Assembly: GCA_025057375.1 (NCBI GenBank) | Contig: JANWWO010000003.1 | Location: forward strand, 53,692 to 117,691 | Reading direction: 5' to 3' | DNA length: 64,000 nucleotides | Source of the DNA: Candidatus Absconditabacterales bacterium | GTDB lineage: Bacteria > Patescibacteriota > Gracilibacteria > Absconditabacterales > Absconditicoccaceae | In this document: positions 12,170-23,328 of the stretch, piece after piece | How positions within the stretch are numbered: the first letter of the stretch is position 1 | How the letters are laid out: every line of letters begins with the position of its first letter | The notes under the pieces: generated by a model | The model's database searches: none | Seen by the model: the letters and a program-made list of their open reading frames with translations, nothing else | Told to the model about the DNA's origin: nothing | Program-made: the position numbers and the translations under genes

Positions 12170-13459
12170 TTATTCTTGTAGTTCAATGGCTGCGCCTAGT
12201 GATGTAAACTTGGAGACAAAATCAGGAAAACGACGGAAAAGGGGAGTAATAGAGTGGAGAACTGATTCACCTCTTGCGCCTAAGGCTGCAATCAGTAATC
12301 AGTATGCTGCTTGCAAAATGTCAGGACACATCACATGAGCACCTTTGAACTGATTTGGTCAGGTTGTGATGACAGTGACGGGGTTGGCAAGGATGATGTT
12401 TGCCTTCATTTTTGCAAGCTCTTGGACAAAAAAGAAGCCGTATTCATAAAAAAGATTGTCAAAAATTGCTTGCCCATCGGCATATAGTGCTGTCACTACG
12501 CAAGTATGTACAAAGTCAGGAGGAAGGAGAGGTCGATGCAGAGCATGTGTACGCCAAATATCTCCTTTGACAGTTTTTGTAATGACCATAGATTGATTGC
12601 GAGGCACATGGATTGTATTTGCATGATGATCGACATCGACATGAACACCGAGTTTGTTCATCATTTGAATAATTATTCCCATGTGCTGTGTCCCAGCGTC
12701 ACGAATTGTCACTGACCCTCCTGTTACTGCAGCAGCAGCAATATATCACCCAACATCAAGATGGTCAGCGATTGTTTTTCGCTTACAACCATGGAGGCGA
12801 TCGACTCCCGTGATCACTAATCTATTTGATCCTATTCCTTCAATCTTTGCACCCATTGCCACGAGCATATGACACAAATCTTGGGTATGAGGTTCGCAGG
12901 CAGCATTGTAAATAATTGTCTGACCTGGAACACGAACAGCGAGCAAAATAAGATTTTCGGTCCCGGTCACGGATGGAAACCACTGCCAGATCTCGGTTGC
13001 TTTGAGTCCTGTATGACTGAGGCGATAAGTTCCTTGCGTGTGTTCGTATTGTGCACCCATCTGAATCATTCACTCGATTAAGACATCAAGCGGACGAGTT
13101 CCGAGTTTGCATCCTTGCGGTGTAGGCATTTCTGCACGGCCAAATCTGATAAGCAGCGGAGCAAGGAGCATGACGCTTGCCTTCATTTTATCGCTAAGGA
13201 GTGGGTCAATACTGAACGAGGATACTCAGACATTATTAATTGAGACGGTGTTATCATCAAGCCATGAAACTTTTGATCCCAGTTTTTCCATGATTTGGAT
13301 GAGGATCATAACATCGGTACTTTGCGGAACATTACTAATTACAACCTCATCGTCAGTCAGAAGCGACGCTGGGAGGAGTTTGATGATACTATTTTTGTTT
13401 GGGACAGGAGTGACGGTACCCGACAGTGGGCGACCTCATTGAACAATTAGACGAGCCAT
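12170..13459 (-). CDS. murA: UDP-N-acetylglucosamine 1-carboxyvinyltransferase MurA
   Basis: A 429-residue enolpyruvyl transferase of the EPSP synthase fold, catalysing the first committed step of peptidoglycan synthesis from PEP and UDP-GlcNAc. The NKN substrate lysine region is near the N terminus (VPNKNSIIKLLPASLL). The catalytic loop reads PQGCKLGTRPLD and keeps the PEP-reactive cysteine, so the enzyme should be fosfomycin-sensitive in principle. GGYIAAAAVTGG and GRESVLH-like repeats of the inside-out barrel follow. It stands between gyrB and murG on the minus strand. Confidence 0.93.
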
Positions 13460-13526
13460 ACACGGAGGAAAGAAAATAAAGATTATGTCTTTGTGAATAT
13501 TGCTTGGATATCGTGGTGTATACTGT

Positions 13527-15464
<1,938 letters not shown>

Positions 15465-15641
15465 AGGGAGAAAAAAAATAAAACACCGACTTTTTTTTAC
15501 GGTTTTTTTTCCAAATCGCAAGACCAAATACTAGTAAGTTTGGTGGTCGAGATCGTTTGCAATCGTCTCAAAAATAAGTATACTACTATATCGTGTTTGG
15601 ATTGTTCGTCACCAAGGTCAGTCTTTTATTGTTCTTGGCAT

Positions 15642-16223
15642 ATGAAATTGTTTACCAATTTTACTACCAAGATTAGGGATGGGACATGGTCTCACCATTG
15701 TTCTCATTATCGTCATAAATCATTGATGCTTGTGTCCGCAAAGGGAAATGGTATGTGATTCATAAAATTGTCTTTCCTTTCCTGATTCAGCTCGTATTAT
15801 TGTGCTGATGAGTCTGCTTGCTTGTGATGTGATTATGATCACAGTCTCCTTTTTTTTGGCCGTGATTGTTCTTGATGATTTTTCTTTTTATTCTTTTTTC
15901 CTTTTGTTCTTTTTTCCTTTCCATTAGTCAATTTTCGAATAGGGTATGTGATGGATTTTATGATTATTGCTCCTGATCATATTATGAGAGTTGACCAGAA
16001 AGGATGGTTTCATAGAGAATATACTGTTATCAACACAACCATGATCAAATCTATCAACATCGAAAAGGACGGTATATGGAGGAGTGTTTTTGATTATAGA
16101 ACTGTTTGTATCCGAGCATGATGAGAAGGGGAAGAAGATACAATGATTCATATGCGTTTTGTCAATAATCCTGAGGCAATAAGGGTATTTATTTCTCAGA
16201 AAAAGTATAGAGGTTTATTATAG
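15642..16223 (+). CDS. bacterial PH-domain protein; N-terminal half may be frameshifted
   Basis: The C-terminal 90 residues (from 15951) match the bacterial PH-domain layout seen in two-helix membrane proteins: DFMIIAPDHIMRVDQKGWF, then IKSINIEKDG, a GGEGEEDTMIHMRF strand and a final NPEAIRVFI helix. Such proteins normally have two membrane helices in front. In this frame the preceding part is not convincingly membrane-like, but other frames across 15735-15930 are (for example one with IQLVLLCGGVCLLVMG). A frameshift in the T-rich stretch before 15940 is therefore likely, either real or from sequencing. The true start is unknown. Confidence 0.5.
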
Positions 16224-16475
16224 TGTTTTCACTTGACTTTTTATAGTTACTTTCACTTGATTTTTTTTGAAAAAAATACAGTTCTGACACTTAGTATGTC
16301 AATCGTTATTTATCAATGTATCAACTTTGTTGGGACACTGATTATTTCTAACTAACCTAAAAGACCTTCACATAAATAAGTTTCTTGTTTGTGTGATTTA
16401 TATGTCTTTATTGTTCAAGAAATGTGTTACAGTCTGGTTCGAGGTTAATTAGTGGCGACTGATTGATCAATACGT
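16224..16475 (+). ncRNA. possible small RNA or long 3' UTR ending in a terminator
   Basis: No convincing coding frame exists here. The 5' side has two TTGACT/TTGATT-like elements (about 16240 and 16258) in AT-rich sequence, and the 3' side ends in a strong intrinsic terminator. The roughly 200 bases before it could be an independent small RNA or the 3' UTR of the PH-domain gene. I cannot match it to a known RNA family; a GTTCGAG stretch near 16440 is not part of a tRNA cloverleaf. Confidence 0.25.
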
Positions 16476-16517
16476 CCTCACAAAAAATAATTTTTTGTTA
16501 TTTTTGTGAGGTTTTTT
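16476..16517 (+). terminator. intrinsic terminator
   Basis: A near-perfect stem pairs CCTCAC plus an A-rich run (16476-16490) with the complementary T-rich run ending GTGAGG (16498-16511). Six T follow immediately on the plus strand. The minus strand has no T tract, so it works for plus-strand transcripts. The stop codon of the minus-strand ORF 16498-16845 lies inside the hairpin. Confidence 0.7.
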
Positions 16518-16845
16518 CGTAGTATGTGCCGTATGGGTATTGTATGACATTGATGATTATTGTGAGAGGAGTTGAACGATCATGCTTTTTGGTTGTGTCA
16601 TGTCTTTGAGGAATAATGAACTTGATTGGTGACATATGAAGGTGGTGTGTGAATATTTTCTTGTTTTCTTTTTTATTGTTATAAACAATTGCACCATTGT
16701 GATACATTGGTTTGCGAATTGCAGACTGCATCCACAATGTTTCGGTCAATTGTGTGATCAATTTGGTTTTTTTGATCAATGTCTCCAGAGTGCGAGACGA
16801 TATCTTGAAAAAAGAGAGTGACATTGTTAATTTTTTTATAATCAA
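16498..16845 (-). CDS. small basic protein, unknown
   Basis: A 115-residue ORF with no TGA at all. The track-length product is rich in Lys, Thr and His, with a pI clearly basic; the likely real start is ATG 16825-16823 or 16845. The segment LETLIKKTKLITQL followed by a KP-Y element is vaguely like ribosomal protein bS21, but this is weak. Its stop codon is inside a plus-strand terminator and it stands alone on the minus strand, so it may also be a chance ORF in low-complexity sequence. Confidence 0.3.
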   Translation of the reverse strand: MIIKKLTMSLSFFKISSRTLETLIKKTKLITQLTETLWMQSAIRKPMYHNGAIVYNNKKENKKIFTHHLHMSPIKFIIPQRHDTTKKHDRSTPLTIIINVIQYPYGTYYEKTSQK

Positions 16846-17167
16846 AAATGTATGCTTTGTATTTGTTCTTGCTTTTGTCTCATGTTTTTTTTATATTCTT
16901 TATGTCTCATAGACTGTGTGTTTTTCTGTTTTTTGTGGAGAGAATGGGCTATGAGCAATAACGTCTAAAAACATACTTATTGTGCTTCTTTTACTCATTG
17001 CAAAGTCTTTGCATATATCCTGATTTTTCTCATCTATTCTGTGTTTTTTGTGATTATACTACTCTGTCGGTAGTTATTTATGTATTTGTCCTTTTTTTGT
17101 TTTTTTTGGTTGTAGTGGTGTGGTCATTATCTTATGAGATCAGCGTCTCCGCATAACACCTTTTTTC
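16846..17167. other. T-rich stretch without a confident gene
   Basis: All three plus frames are hydrophobic here because of T-richness. The frame of the secreted protein at 17168 is open back through this region, but has no ATG, so I do not extend that gene. No hairpin terminator or tRNA was seen. Confidence 0.4.
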
Positions 17168-17878
17168 GTGCGTTTTTATTTTTTCTTCATTGTGATGACT
17201 ATTTTATCTTCTTCTCACCTACCTGTTTTTGCTTGATGGAAACAGATAGGTAGAGTAGTGTTATGAGCTCTAAGTCTTTCTTATGTGCTGTGATGATCTC
17301 CTAATGTTGAGGCTGCTCGTCCTTTTGTTCTTGAGTGATGAGATGCACGTAGAGTTATTCATCATCTGTCTCATACTTTATCTTCGAGTGCTGATACGAT
17401 TCCTTTGGCTATCTTGAATCAAAAAGAGCTCCGTGATTATAATTGTGATCTTTTTGCTCAAGAAATTATAAACAAATTTGATGTCAACGCTCCGTCTGCC
17501 TTGGTGCTATATAGAAAGATTTTTGACGCACTCTATCCTCAAGTACAGACACATATCCAGAGCTGATCGCTCTTGTCACCCTTTTCTGTGCCTTTATCTT
17601 TGAGTGAACAGTGATCTTCTCCTAATAATGAAGTTCTTGAAATAATTTCTTCTTTGAAGATTAAGAAAATACTGTATTTCTTTTTGCCTATAGAATTGTG
17701 AATAGTGGATTATTACAAAAAAAAACAACAGTTGCTGTATCCTGTTGATAAAATTTCTAGAGACATCATTAGTGACCAGGTTAAGGCCTGACCTACTCTG
17801 CCTATGATTTTTACTGGGATAGGGGTTGACGGTGAAAACGTTTATGTGCTTGTGTGGGTGACATTTGTCATTGCTTAA
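17168..17878 (+). CDS. secreted protein of unknown function
   Basis: A 236-residue protein. The GTG at 17168 is chosen because it gives a clean signal peptide (MRFYFFFIVMTILSSSH, then LPVFA before the predicted cleavage site). ATG 17195 is an alternative that truncates the hydrophobic core. The mature part starts with a short hydrophobic segment (VVLGALSLSYVLGG) and continues as a mixed domain without cysteines of note. Several glycines are TGA, so it is a native recoded gene. No family recognised. Confidence 0.55.
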
Positions 17879-17999
17879 TAGCGATGACTATTGTTTTTTG
17901 GGATGAGTTTTCTTCCTTTTTTAACCAAAAAAAAATCATTCATGCCGCGCTACTTGCTGAATGATAGTGGAGATACCTGCGATTTTTTCTTCTCTTTTA

Positions 18000-18434
18000 T
18001 TAGCCTGATGCAAGAGTCAGCGACCTGATGACTCTTTTGAGGGTTTGGATGATGCCAAGGATGACTCGTTCCATTGTTTGGCGAATATACGAAAACTCTC
18101 TCATAATGCTATATAATTTTGCTTCAAGATCATAGATATGTTCAAAAAATGCCTGTTTTCCTAAGGTTGTGACCATCTCATGACAGCGATTTAATAATTC
18201 AAGGGAATAGGTTTCTAATTCTTTGATATAGATCACAATTTGATCAATATTGATACCTGCTTTTGCCATTCCTGATCGACAACGAGATGCAAACGCAGAT
18301 ACTGATTGGACAGAGATGGTGATTGCTTGTGAGAGAGCGGTGATACAAGAAGAGATGATTGATTTGACTGTTGTCAATGCATTACGCATTGCTGAGAGGT
18401 TGTTAGAGAGGGATGGACTAGTAGATACTGTCAT
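18000..18434 (-). CDS. predicted helical protein, unknown
   Basis: A 144-residue protein with no TGA codons. It is almost entirely amphipathic helix: a Ser/Thr/Ala-rich first third, then heptad-like leucine spacing (IKELETYSLELLNRCHEM, DLEAKLYSIMREFSYIRQ). It has no signal peptide, and a TAA lies upstream in frame. It is the last of two minus-strand genes before the plus-strand secreted protein. Possibly a coiled-coil or four-helix protein; no family recognised. Confidence 0.5.
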   Translation of the reverse strand: MTVSTSPSLSNNLSAMRNALTTVKSIISSCITALSQAITISVQSVSAFASRCRSGMAKAGINIDQIVIYIKELETYSLELLNRCHEMVTTLGKQAFFEHIYDLEAKLYSIMREFSYIRQTMERVILGIIQTLKRVIRSLTLASG

Positions 18435-18600
18435 GACAAACGGGAAAAAACTAAAAAGAAATTAATGTATGATGAGTATACGATTTTTTTGCTACGATTG
18501 CAAAAAGAGATCGATAGATGGTGTGATTTTTCTTGACATATAAGAAAAATATTTTTTCTTGCATGGTAAGTAGTGATTATCTTGTTTTATTATTTGTTTG

Positions 18601-19986
18601 TTATTGTGTTTGATTGTATAGAAGGTCTGTTTCATATGATGGAATGTGTTGATCACCAGATGTGAGTGATCATGAGAGTATGAGATTAGTTCTTGTTGTC
18701 ATGGTTCCGTCATTGAGCGGTGGATTGATGGTTCATGAAAGAGGAATAGTTTCTTCTGTTTGTGTATTTTTCTCATGTTGTATGAGGATATTACATGCTG
18801 TTTTTGCTTCATCTTTTGCATCATCGAAGAGTGTGGTTAGTGTTTCAAAGTGACAGAGAAAGATTCCTTGGGTATGTGGATACAGAAGTATCATTCTTTT
18901 CAAAGGTACTCGATCATTCTCATTTTCAAATGTAATGAGGAGATATCATGCGTCAGTGATGTCTTCATCGGTATAGGTAATCGTTGCTCAGTCCTCTTGG
19001 AGAACCAAGCGGTATGATTGTGCAAATGATGCAATAGATTGTGCTGATTGTCTGACTCATCGTTTGAGGATCCCATTTGTGTTTTTGTGAGAGATAGCAT
19101 GGGGGAGAAGAAGATCATCAGATGTTGTACTGCTCCAGATATTTGGATCTATCAATGAGGGAAGATCTCATGATTCTCACGCTGTTGCTCACTGTAGTCA
19201 GTCTGATTGTTGTTCTTCTTGTTCATGTGTTTGTAACTTTTCTATTTGATCATCGTTGTGATTTAGTGGTTGTTCATTGTCTTCTGCTGATTCTATCCAT
19301 CTGAGTGATTCATTGACTTCTTGGGGAGATCGGAGTGGTTGGAGTCAGAGGAGTGCTTGTCTGATGTGTCCGAGGTTGGTGGGATATTTACTGACGGGAG
19401 TAAACGCTACGAGACTGACACGATGCGTAGGTGTCGAAAAATATTCACCGACATATCTTTGTCGTTCACCATTGTGTTGAGCGTCATAGATCAGTTGGAA
19501 CCCTACTAATCAATTTTTGTAAATAAATTCATGACCGACGAAAAGAGCTTCAGGTTTGTGCATACGGATTTCGTTCATCACGATGTTAGGAAGAGTCATA
19601 GCGTCATGAACTTCTGATGGATACGTTTCCAATTCGATTCCGATATCATTTGCTTTATCGTATCGCCATAAGGCATCGACATCAACTTGTTGCCAGCGTG
19701 TGGTATCAAATCTCCATGTTGCTCCAGGTGCTGCAAATTGTGAGTAGGTATTGGTAATAGTATCAAGCGATACGGGAATAGTGGAACTTCCATGTTGGAC
19801 TGTTTCTTTAAGTGTTGCTTTTTCCCACAAGATAATACTGACTATCGAGACAAATCAGGCAAACATTGTCAATGCAAGTCAGTGGCGAACTTTTTTGAAT
19901 ATTGTATGTTTTGGTTTTGGTGATGATATATCAGGTACTTTTTGCTCCTGATTGATGATTTTTTTTGCACGTGAAAGTGAAGCCAT
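18601..19986 (-). CDS. single-pass membrane protein with periplasmic/extracellular domains
   Basis: A 461-residue protein. About 35 charged residues precede one membrane helix (ALTMFAGFVSIVSIILW), and the rest lies outside. The first external domain (about residues 60-190) is a mixed alpha/beta domain with a WRFDTTRWQQVD motif. A charged, Gln/Glu-rich linker (about 240-270) leads to a second domain with ATITYTDEDITDAGYLLITF. The C-terminal segment is Thr-rich. About ten glycines are TGA. No enzyme signature seen and family unknown. Confidence 0.65.
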
Positions 19987-20079
19987 GAGAAAAAAGAAAA
20001 ATAAAGATGTGTTTTTTTTGAGTATAACGACAGGGGGGTGAATGTGCAAATTGTATGATAGTTTCATCATCTTTTTTTC

Positions 20080-20108
20080 TTGACTTTTTATCAATCTTTT
20101 TGTATTTG
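20080..20108 (+). promoter_or_regulatory. candidate promoter for tRNA-Lys
   Basis: TTGACT at 20080 and TATTTG at 20103 are separated by 17 bases, with the tRNA starting 55 bases downstream of the -10 element. The -10 match is imperfect. Confidence 0.35.
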
Positions 20109-20162
20109 CTCTTGCAAATGATCTAAATTTTTTTATACAGACGGTGAGGATCGAACAATAAC

Positions 20163-20236
20163 GGGTCACTAGCTCAGCTGGTTAGAGCAGGGGCCTCTTA
20201 AGCCCAAGGTCCTGGGTTCGATTCCCAGGTGACCCA
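20163..20236 (+). tRNA. tRNA-Lys (anticodon CUU)
   Basis: A full cloverleaf is visible. The acceptor GGGTCAC pairs with GTGACCC, the D arm is GCTC/GAGC, the anticodon loop CTCTTAA gives anticodon CUU, and the T arm CTGGG-TTCGATT-CCCAG is perfect. The discriminator is A. CCA is not encoded. The first pair of the anticodon stem is G-A, a mismatch. It decodes AAG. Confidence 0.95.
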
Positions 20237-20256
20237 TGATTTTTTTATGAAAAAAT

Positions 20257-20277
20257 CTGTCAATCATATATTGACAG
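20257..20277 (+). terminator. hairpin downstream of tRNA-Lys
   Basis: A perfect 8-bp stem CTGTCAAT/ATTGACAG with a 5-base loop lies 21 bases after the tRNA. It lacks a T tract on the 3' side, so it may be a processing or weak termination signal rather than a standard terminator. Confidence 0.4.
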
Positions 20278-20319
20278 AATGTGTTGATGCTATGTTGGTT
20301 ATTTTTTGATTGTTGTTTT

Positions 20320-20757
20320 TTAGTTATCATCTTCTTCGATAACTTCACCAGGGGCAAGACATTGGACAGGAAGACAAAGGCGAAGACAGTGTTCGAGCGG
20401 GTCTGCAATGTCGATAGTGCCATGTATAGTGTCTAGTGGAAAGACTGTATCGTTGATCTCATTGAGAGCATCATTGATGTTGCCAAGAAATTTGATTTCG
20501 TAGGATGACACGTGAACAGGAAAGCGATACTGTTTCCCACTAAGATCGGAGGTGAGTATAAATTCGGTACGCACATTACACAGCGTGACGATAATACCAT
20601 CAGGCAGTGAATGAAGATTGATTTCACAGGTTATGGGACATCAAGGATCACGCAGATCGTCTAGCTGAGGAAAAGATCTAAGTGACAGGGAAATATAATC
20701 TTTTCTTCCTGTTTTCGTCAGGAGGTCAGAGACTTTGATACGTGTAGGAGAAGTCAT
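20320..20757 (-). CDS. DUF177 (YceD-like) protein
   Basis: A 145-residue protein with the DUF177 layout: an N-terminal strand region, the segment GIIVTLCNVRTEFILTSDLS, an FPLDTIHGTIDIADPLEH stretch and a C-terminal LRLCLPVQCLAPGEV, which corresponds to the family's conserved 'L.LPi.plC' end with two cysteines. Family members usually sit directly in front of rpmF (ribosomal protein bL32) and are linked to rRNA and ribosome biogenesis. No bL32 gene follows here; the tRNA-Lys gene lies on the opposite strand downstream. Confidence 0.75.
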
Positions 20758-20885
20758 TGTGATACCAGAATGAATAAAAACTGAAGACGTATTCTCATAA
20801 TATAGTGTTTTTTTTTGCTTTTGCAATCAAAAGATGCGTTTTTGTTCTTTTGGAGAGTATATATCCAAAAAAACATTATGTATTA

Positions 20886-20918
20886 CCTAAAACCCCTGCG
20901 ATCACGACGGCAGGGATA
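20886..20918 (-). terminator. intrinsic terminator
   Basis: CCCTGC and GCAGGG form a stem around a 10-base loop just after the stop codon of the minus-strand gene at 20923. On the minus strand it is followed by GTTTT. A T run on the plus side (20919-20924) makes it possibly bidirectional. Confidence 0.6.
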
Positions 20919-20922
20919 TTTT

Positions 20923-22005
20923 TTAATAAATTTTGGTAAGGTCTCGGACTCTGGCATCACGATCATCTCAGACATGCTGTGCCCAAGGAGAGTGTGTGAT
21001 GATTGGTGAGTTGCCAAAAAGATTAGCAAAGTATTGATATTTTTTGGCCATTGTACGATTGGAGCGAGCAAGGATACGAAAGTACTCATTATGATTTTTG
21101 AACATCAACGCACATTCTGCAAAGTCTTCAAACATATTTGTCATACCATACAGACTACAAAATTCATTCATTCTTGCTCATTTTTTTCTTACTGTCTCTC
21201 CTTGCCATGAGAGTTGATAAAATCCGAGCGAAGCGTCATCGACAGAAAAGACACGATTACCAAATTCTCTATACTCATCACTCAATTCTCTTGATATGCC
21301 TTTGATGACTCACAAATCGACTGTATGTCCTGCTATTTCATGGACGAGGACATGGACAAATTCTGCATAAGAGGGGAGGAGAGAGATATTGAGCATGACA
21401 GTATGGTGGTCAGCGCATCATCTTCTTTCACGGAAACAGAGGGGATCTGATTTATTTGTCGATACTTGAGAACGGAGGGTAAGAGAATGAAGGTTGGGGA
21501 AAAGTTGGTGACTTGGTGCGAGTGATTGGTCAATTCTGGTAGCAAAATAGGCTGACAGGATGGTGTAAATAAATTTGTCTTTTGGGAGTCGATCACCATG
21601 AAAGACGAGTTTGCTACAAATAGGTTGATATTGCTGGCATGTTTGATTGTAGAGTGTCGTCCATTGGTCAGATGTGACATTGTCACCAGCACTATGGTGT
21701 CATGCTGTATCAAGCTCAAAAAAATAATGTGCCCAATCTCTTGCAAACCATTCATCGGTAGGGGACATAGCAAGAAGGTCATTGAGTGATTTTGTTTGGA
21801 TTGATGACGTATGGAGATCGTCGAGGACAAATTCTTCTTTGATCATTGCATCATACAGTGACTCTGGCGAGAGAGGATAGCCTGATTTTCCTACACCTAT
21901 CAGCAAACCAGAGACCAATACAATCGATGCAACGAGACATTTTGTCCCAAAGATAATTGTTGCATAATGTTGATGCTGTGAGATTCTAAGCCAGAGATCA
22001 TACAT
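20923..22005 (-). CDS. membrane-anchored metallopeptidase-like protein
   Basis: A 360-residue protein with an N-terminal membrane anchor (about residues 15-38), the remainder outside. At about residue 225 it reads VLVHEIAGHTVDLG, a zincin-like helix, and about 65 residues later MFEDFAECALMF, which fits the glutamate-containing third-ligand helix of gluzincins. The motif is HE-IAG-H, with three residues between Glu and the second His instead of two, so zinc binding needs testing. An internal pair of cysteines (C in PLCFRERRGCAD) may form a disulfide. It diverges from the lipoprotein at 22218. Confidence 0.6.
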
Positions 22006-22217
22006 TGTGAAGGAGAAAAAAGGTAAAAAACTGACAGTATGTCATGCTAAATATAGCGATTGTAGATAAGTGTGCAAGTTTTTTCTCGGTTTATGATGGA
22101 ATTTGCATGACAGATCAATTATTGTTTATATTAGTCTTGACTTTCTTAAAAAAAAAATAATAAATAAACGCAGTGTATTTTTACCTGTAAAATAAAAATC
22201 AACAAAACATTTTGATT

Positions 22218-23135
22218 ATGAGAACTCTTTTGGCATGTATCATGATCGCATTGTTATCGTCTTGTACGATAATAATCGAGAGACCAGAATGTGTACAACC
22301 TCAGTATCAGGTTGTGCCCATAGTGAGCGTTTTCGAATATGGCTCGACTTGTTCGGGCGTTACGGCCTTGGTTATCGAAGGATTCAGTGTGTATCAGCTA
22401 ACCCAAAATGGGTATCTAAAAGTAGATGAAGTATCTGAGCTACAACAACGATCCTCACACATTCATGTGGTGAGGGATTTTGTTCAGCGTATGGATTCAA
22501 TAACAATTATCGGATTAGGGCCTAACGGCTCTGGCCGGTATTCGGTTGTGTTGCGTAAGGATCCCCAATTGAGTGTGGGTGAATATTATGGATATCTCCA
22601 TATACTCGCGAATCGATTTCACACGTTTTTGTACGATGGGTACGTCGTTGCAAAACGTGGTGTGACAAAATGGACCGTTTCAGCTATTCCACTTCCCCCT
22701 GTCATTGTCTCTGTTCATTACCCAGACATGACAGAGATGATCTTGTTTTTTAATCAAACAGGAGTCCATCGTCTCTCAGGGGAACTCGCCGTAACGGCTA
22801 GGACCCAAGGGGGCATAACAATAACCTCAGAAAGCATGGATCTCGTCTATGAGATCCCATGTAATGAGGTTCTAAATGAACCTTTCATATTTCCAGATCT
22901 CCGTGGTTTGGGCCAATATAACGGACCATTCACCATCCGAAAAAAAACATGGAGATCTATGGCTGGACAGTATACGACTGGCGTGATAACATATGCCTAT
23001 TTGTTTAATCTGCCAGCATATAATTCGATATTGCTGTCTTATGACGAAATATCGGATGAGTTAAAACGTCAACTGATCGCCTTAACCGGCGATGCAAGAC
23101 GAGCAGACATGCTTATCTTGTACACACCAAAGTGA
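22218..23135 (+). CDS. lipoprotein encoded without UGA-Gly; ends at TGA
   Basis: A 305-residue protein with a lipoprotein signal peptide (MRTLLACIMIALLSSC; Cys16 would be lipidated). I count 22 glycines, all GGN and none TGA, although neighbours use TGA for a large share of Gly. The frame meets TGA at 23133-23135, and an intrinsic terminator begins 14 bases later. Under table 25 it would run 24 more codons through the terminator to TAG at 23205-23207. The simplest reading is a gene that still uses the standard code, acquired from elsewhere. Codon use is also more GC-rich than that of its neighbours. The product is beta-rich and of unknown family. TTG 22212 is an alternative start. Confidence 0.75.
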   Translation: MRTLLACIMIALLSSCTIIIERPECVQPQYQVVPIVSVFEYGSTCSGVTALVIEGFSVYQLTQNGYLKVDEVSELQQRSSHIHVVRDFVQRMDSITIIGLGPNGSGRYSVVLRKDPQLSVGEYYGYLHILANRFHTFLYDGYVVAKRGVTKWTVSAIPLPPVIVSVHYPDMTEMILFFNQTGVHRLSGELAVTARTQGGITITSESMDLVYEIPCNEVLNEPFIFPDLRGLGQYNGPFTIRKKTWRSMAGQYTTGVITYAYLFNLPAYNSILLSYDEISDELKRQLIALTGDARRADMLILYTPK

Positions 23136-23149
23136 GAAAGAAACCTCAC

Positions 23150-23195
23150 AAACCCATCCATGCATTACTGCAATTTGGATGGGTTTTTCTTTTTG
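23150..23195 (+). terminator. intrinsic terminator directly after a TGA stop
   Basis: An 11-bp stem (AAACCCATCCA with TGGATGGGTTT) encloses a loop that itself contains TGCA/TGCA. The T-rich tail runs from 23184 to 23195. Its placement right after the TGA supports TGA acting as the real end of the lipoprotein gene. Confidence 0.85.
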
Positions 23196-23328
23196 TCAAG
23201 ATTATAGCATTGTATCGTCCCAAAAAATTTGCATTGTATGCAAGGATATCGGTATACTTAGGATGACGTATCAATGGAGTGACGATGTCATTGTGGTCTG
23301 CCCCTTTTATTATTGTCTTGATGAGCGT

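Noticed and set aside
16430..16480. A tRNA T-loop-like GTTCGAG sequence
   Set aside because: The flanking bases do not form a T stem, acceptor stem or anticodon arm.
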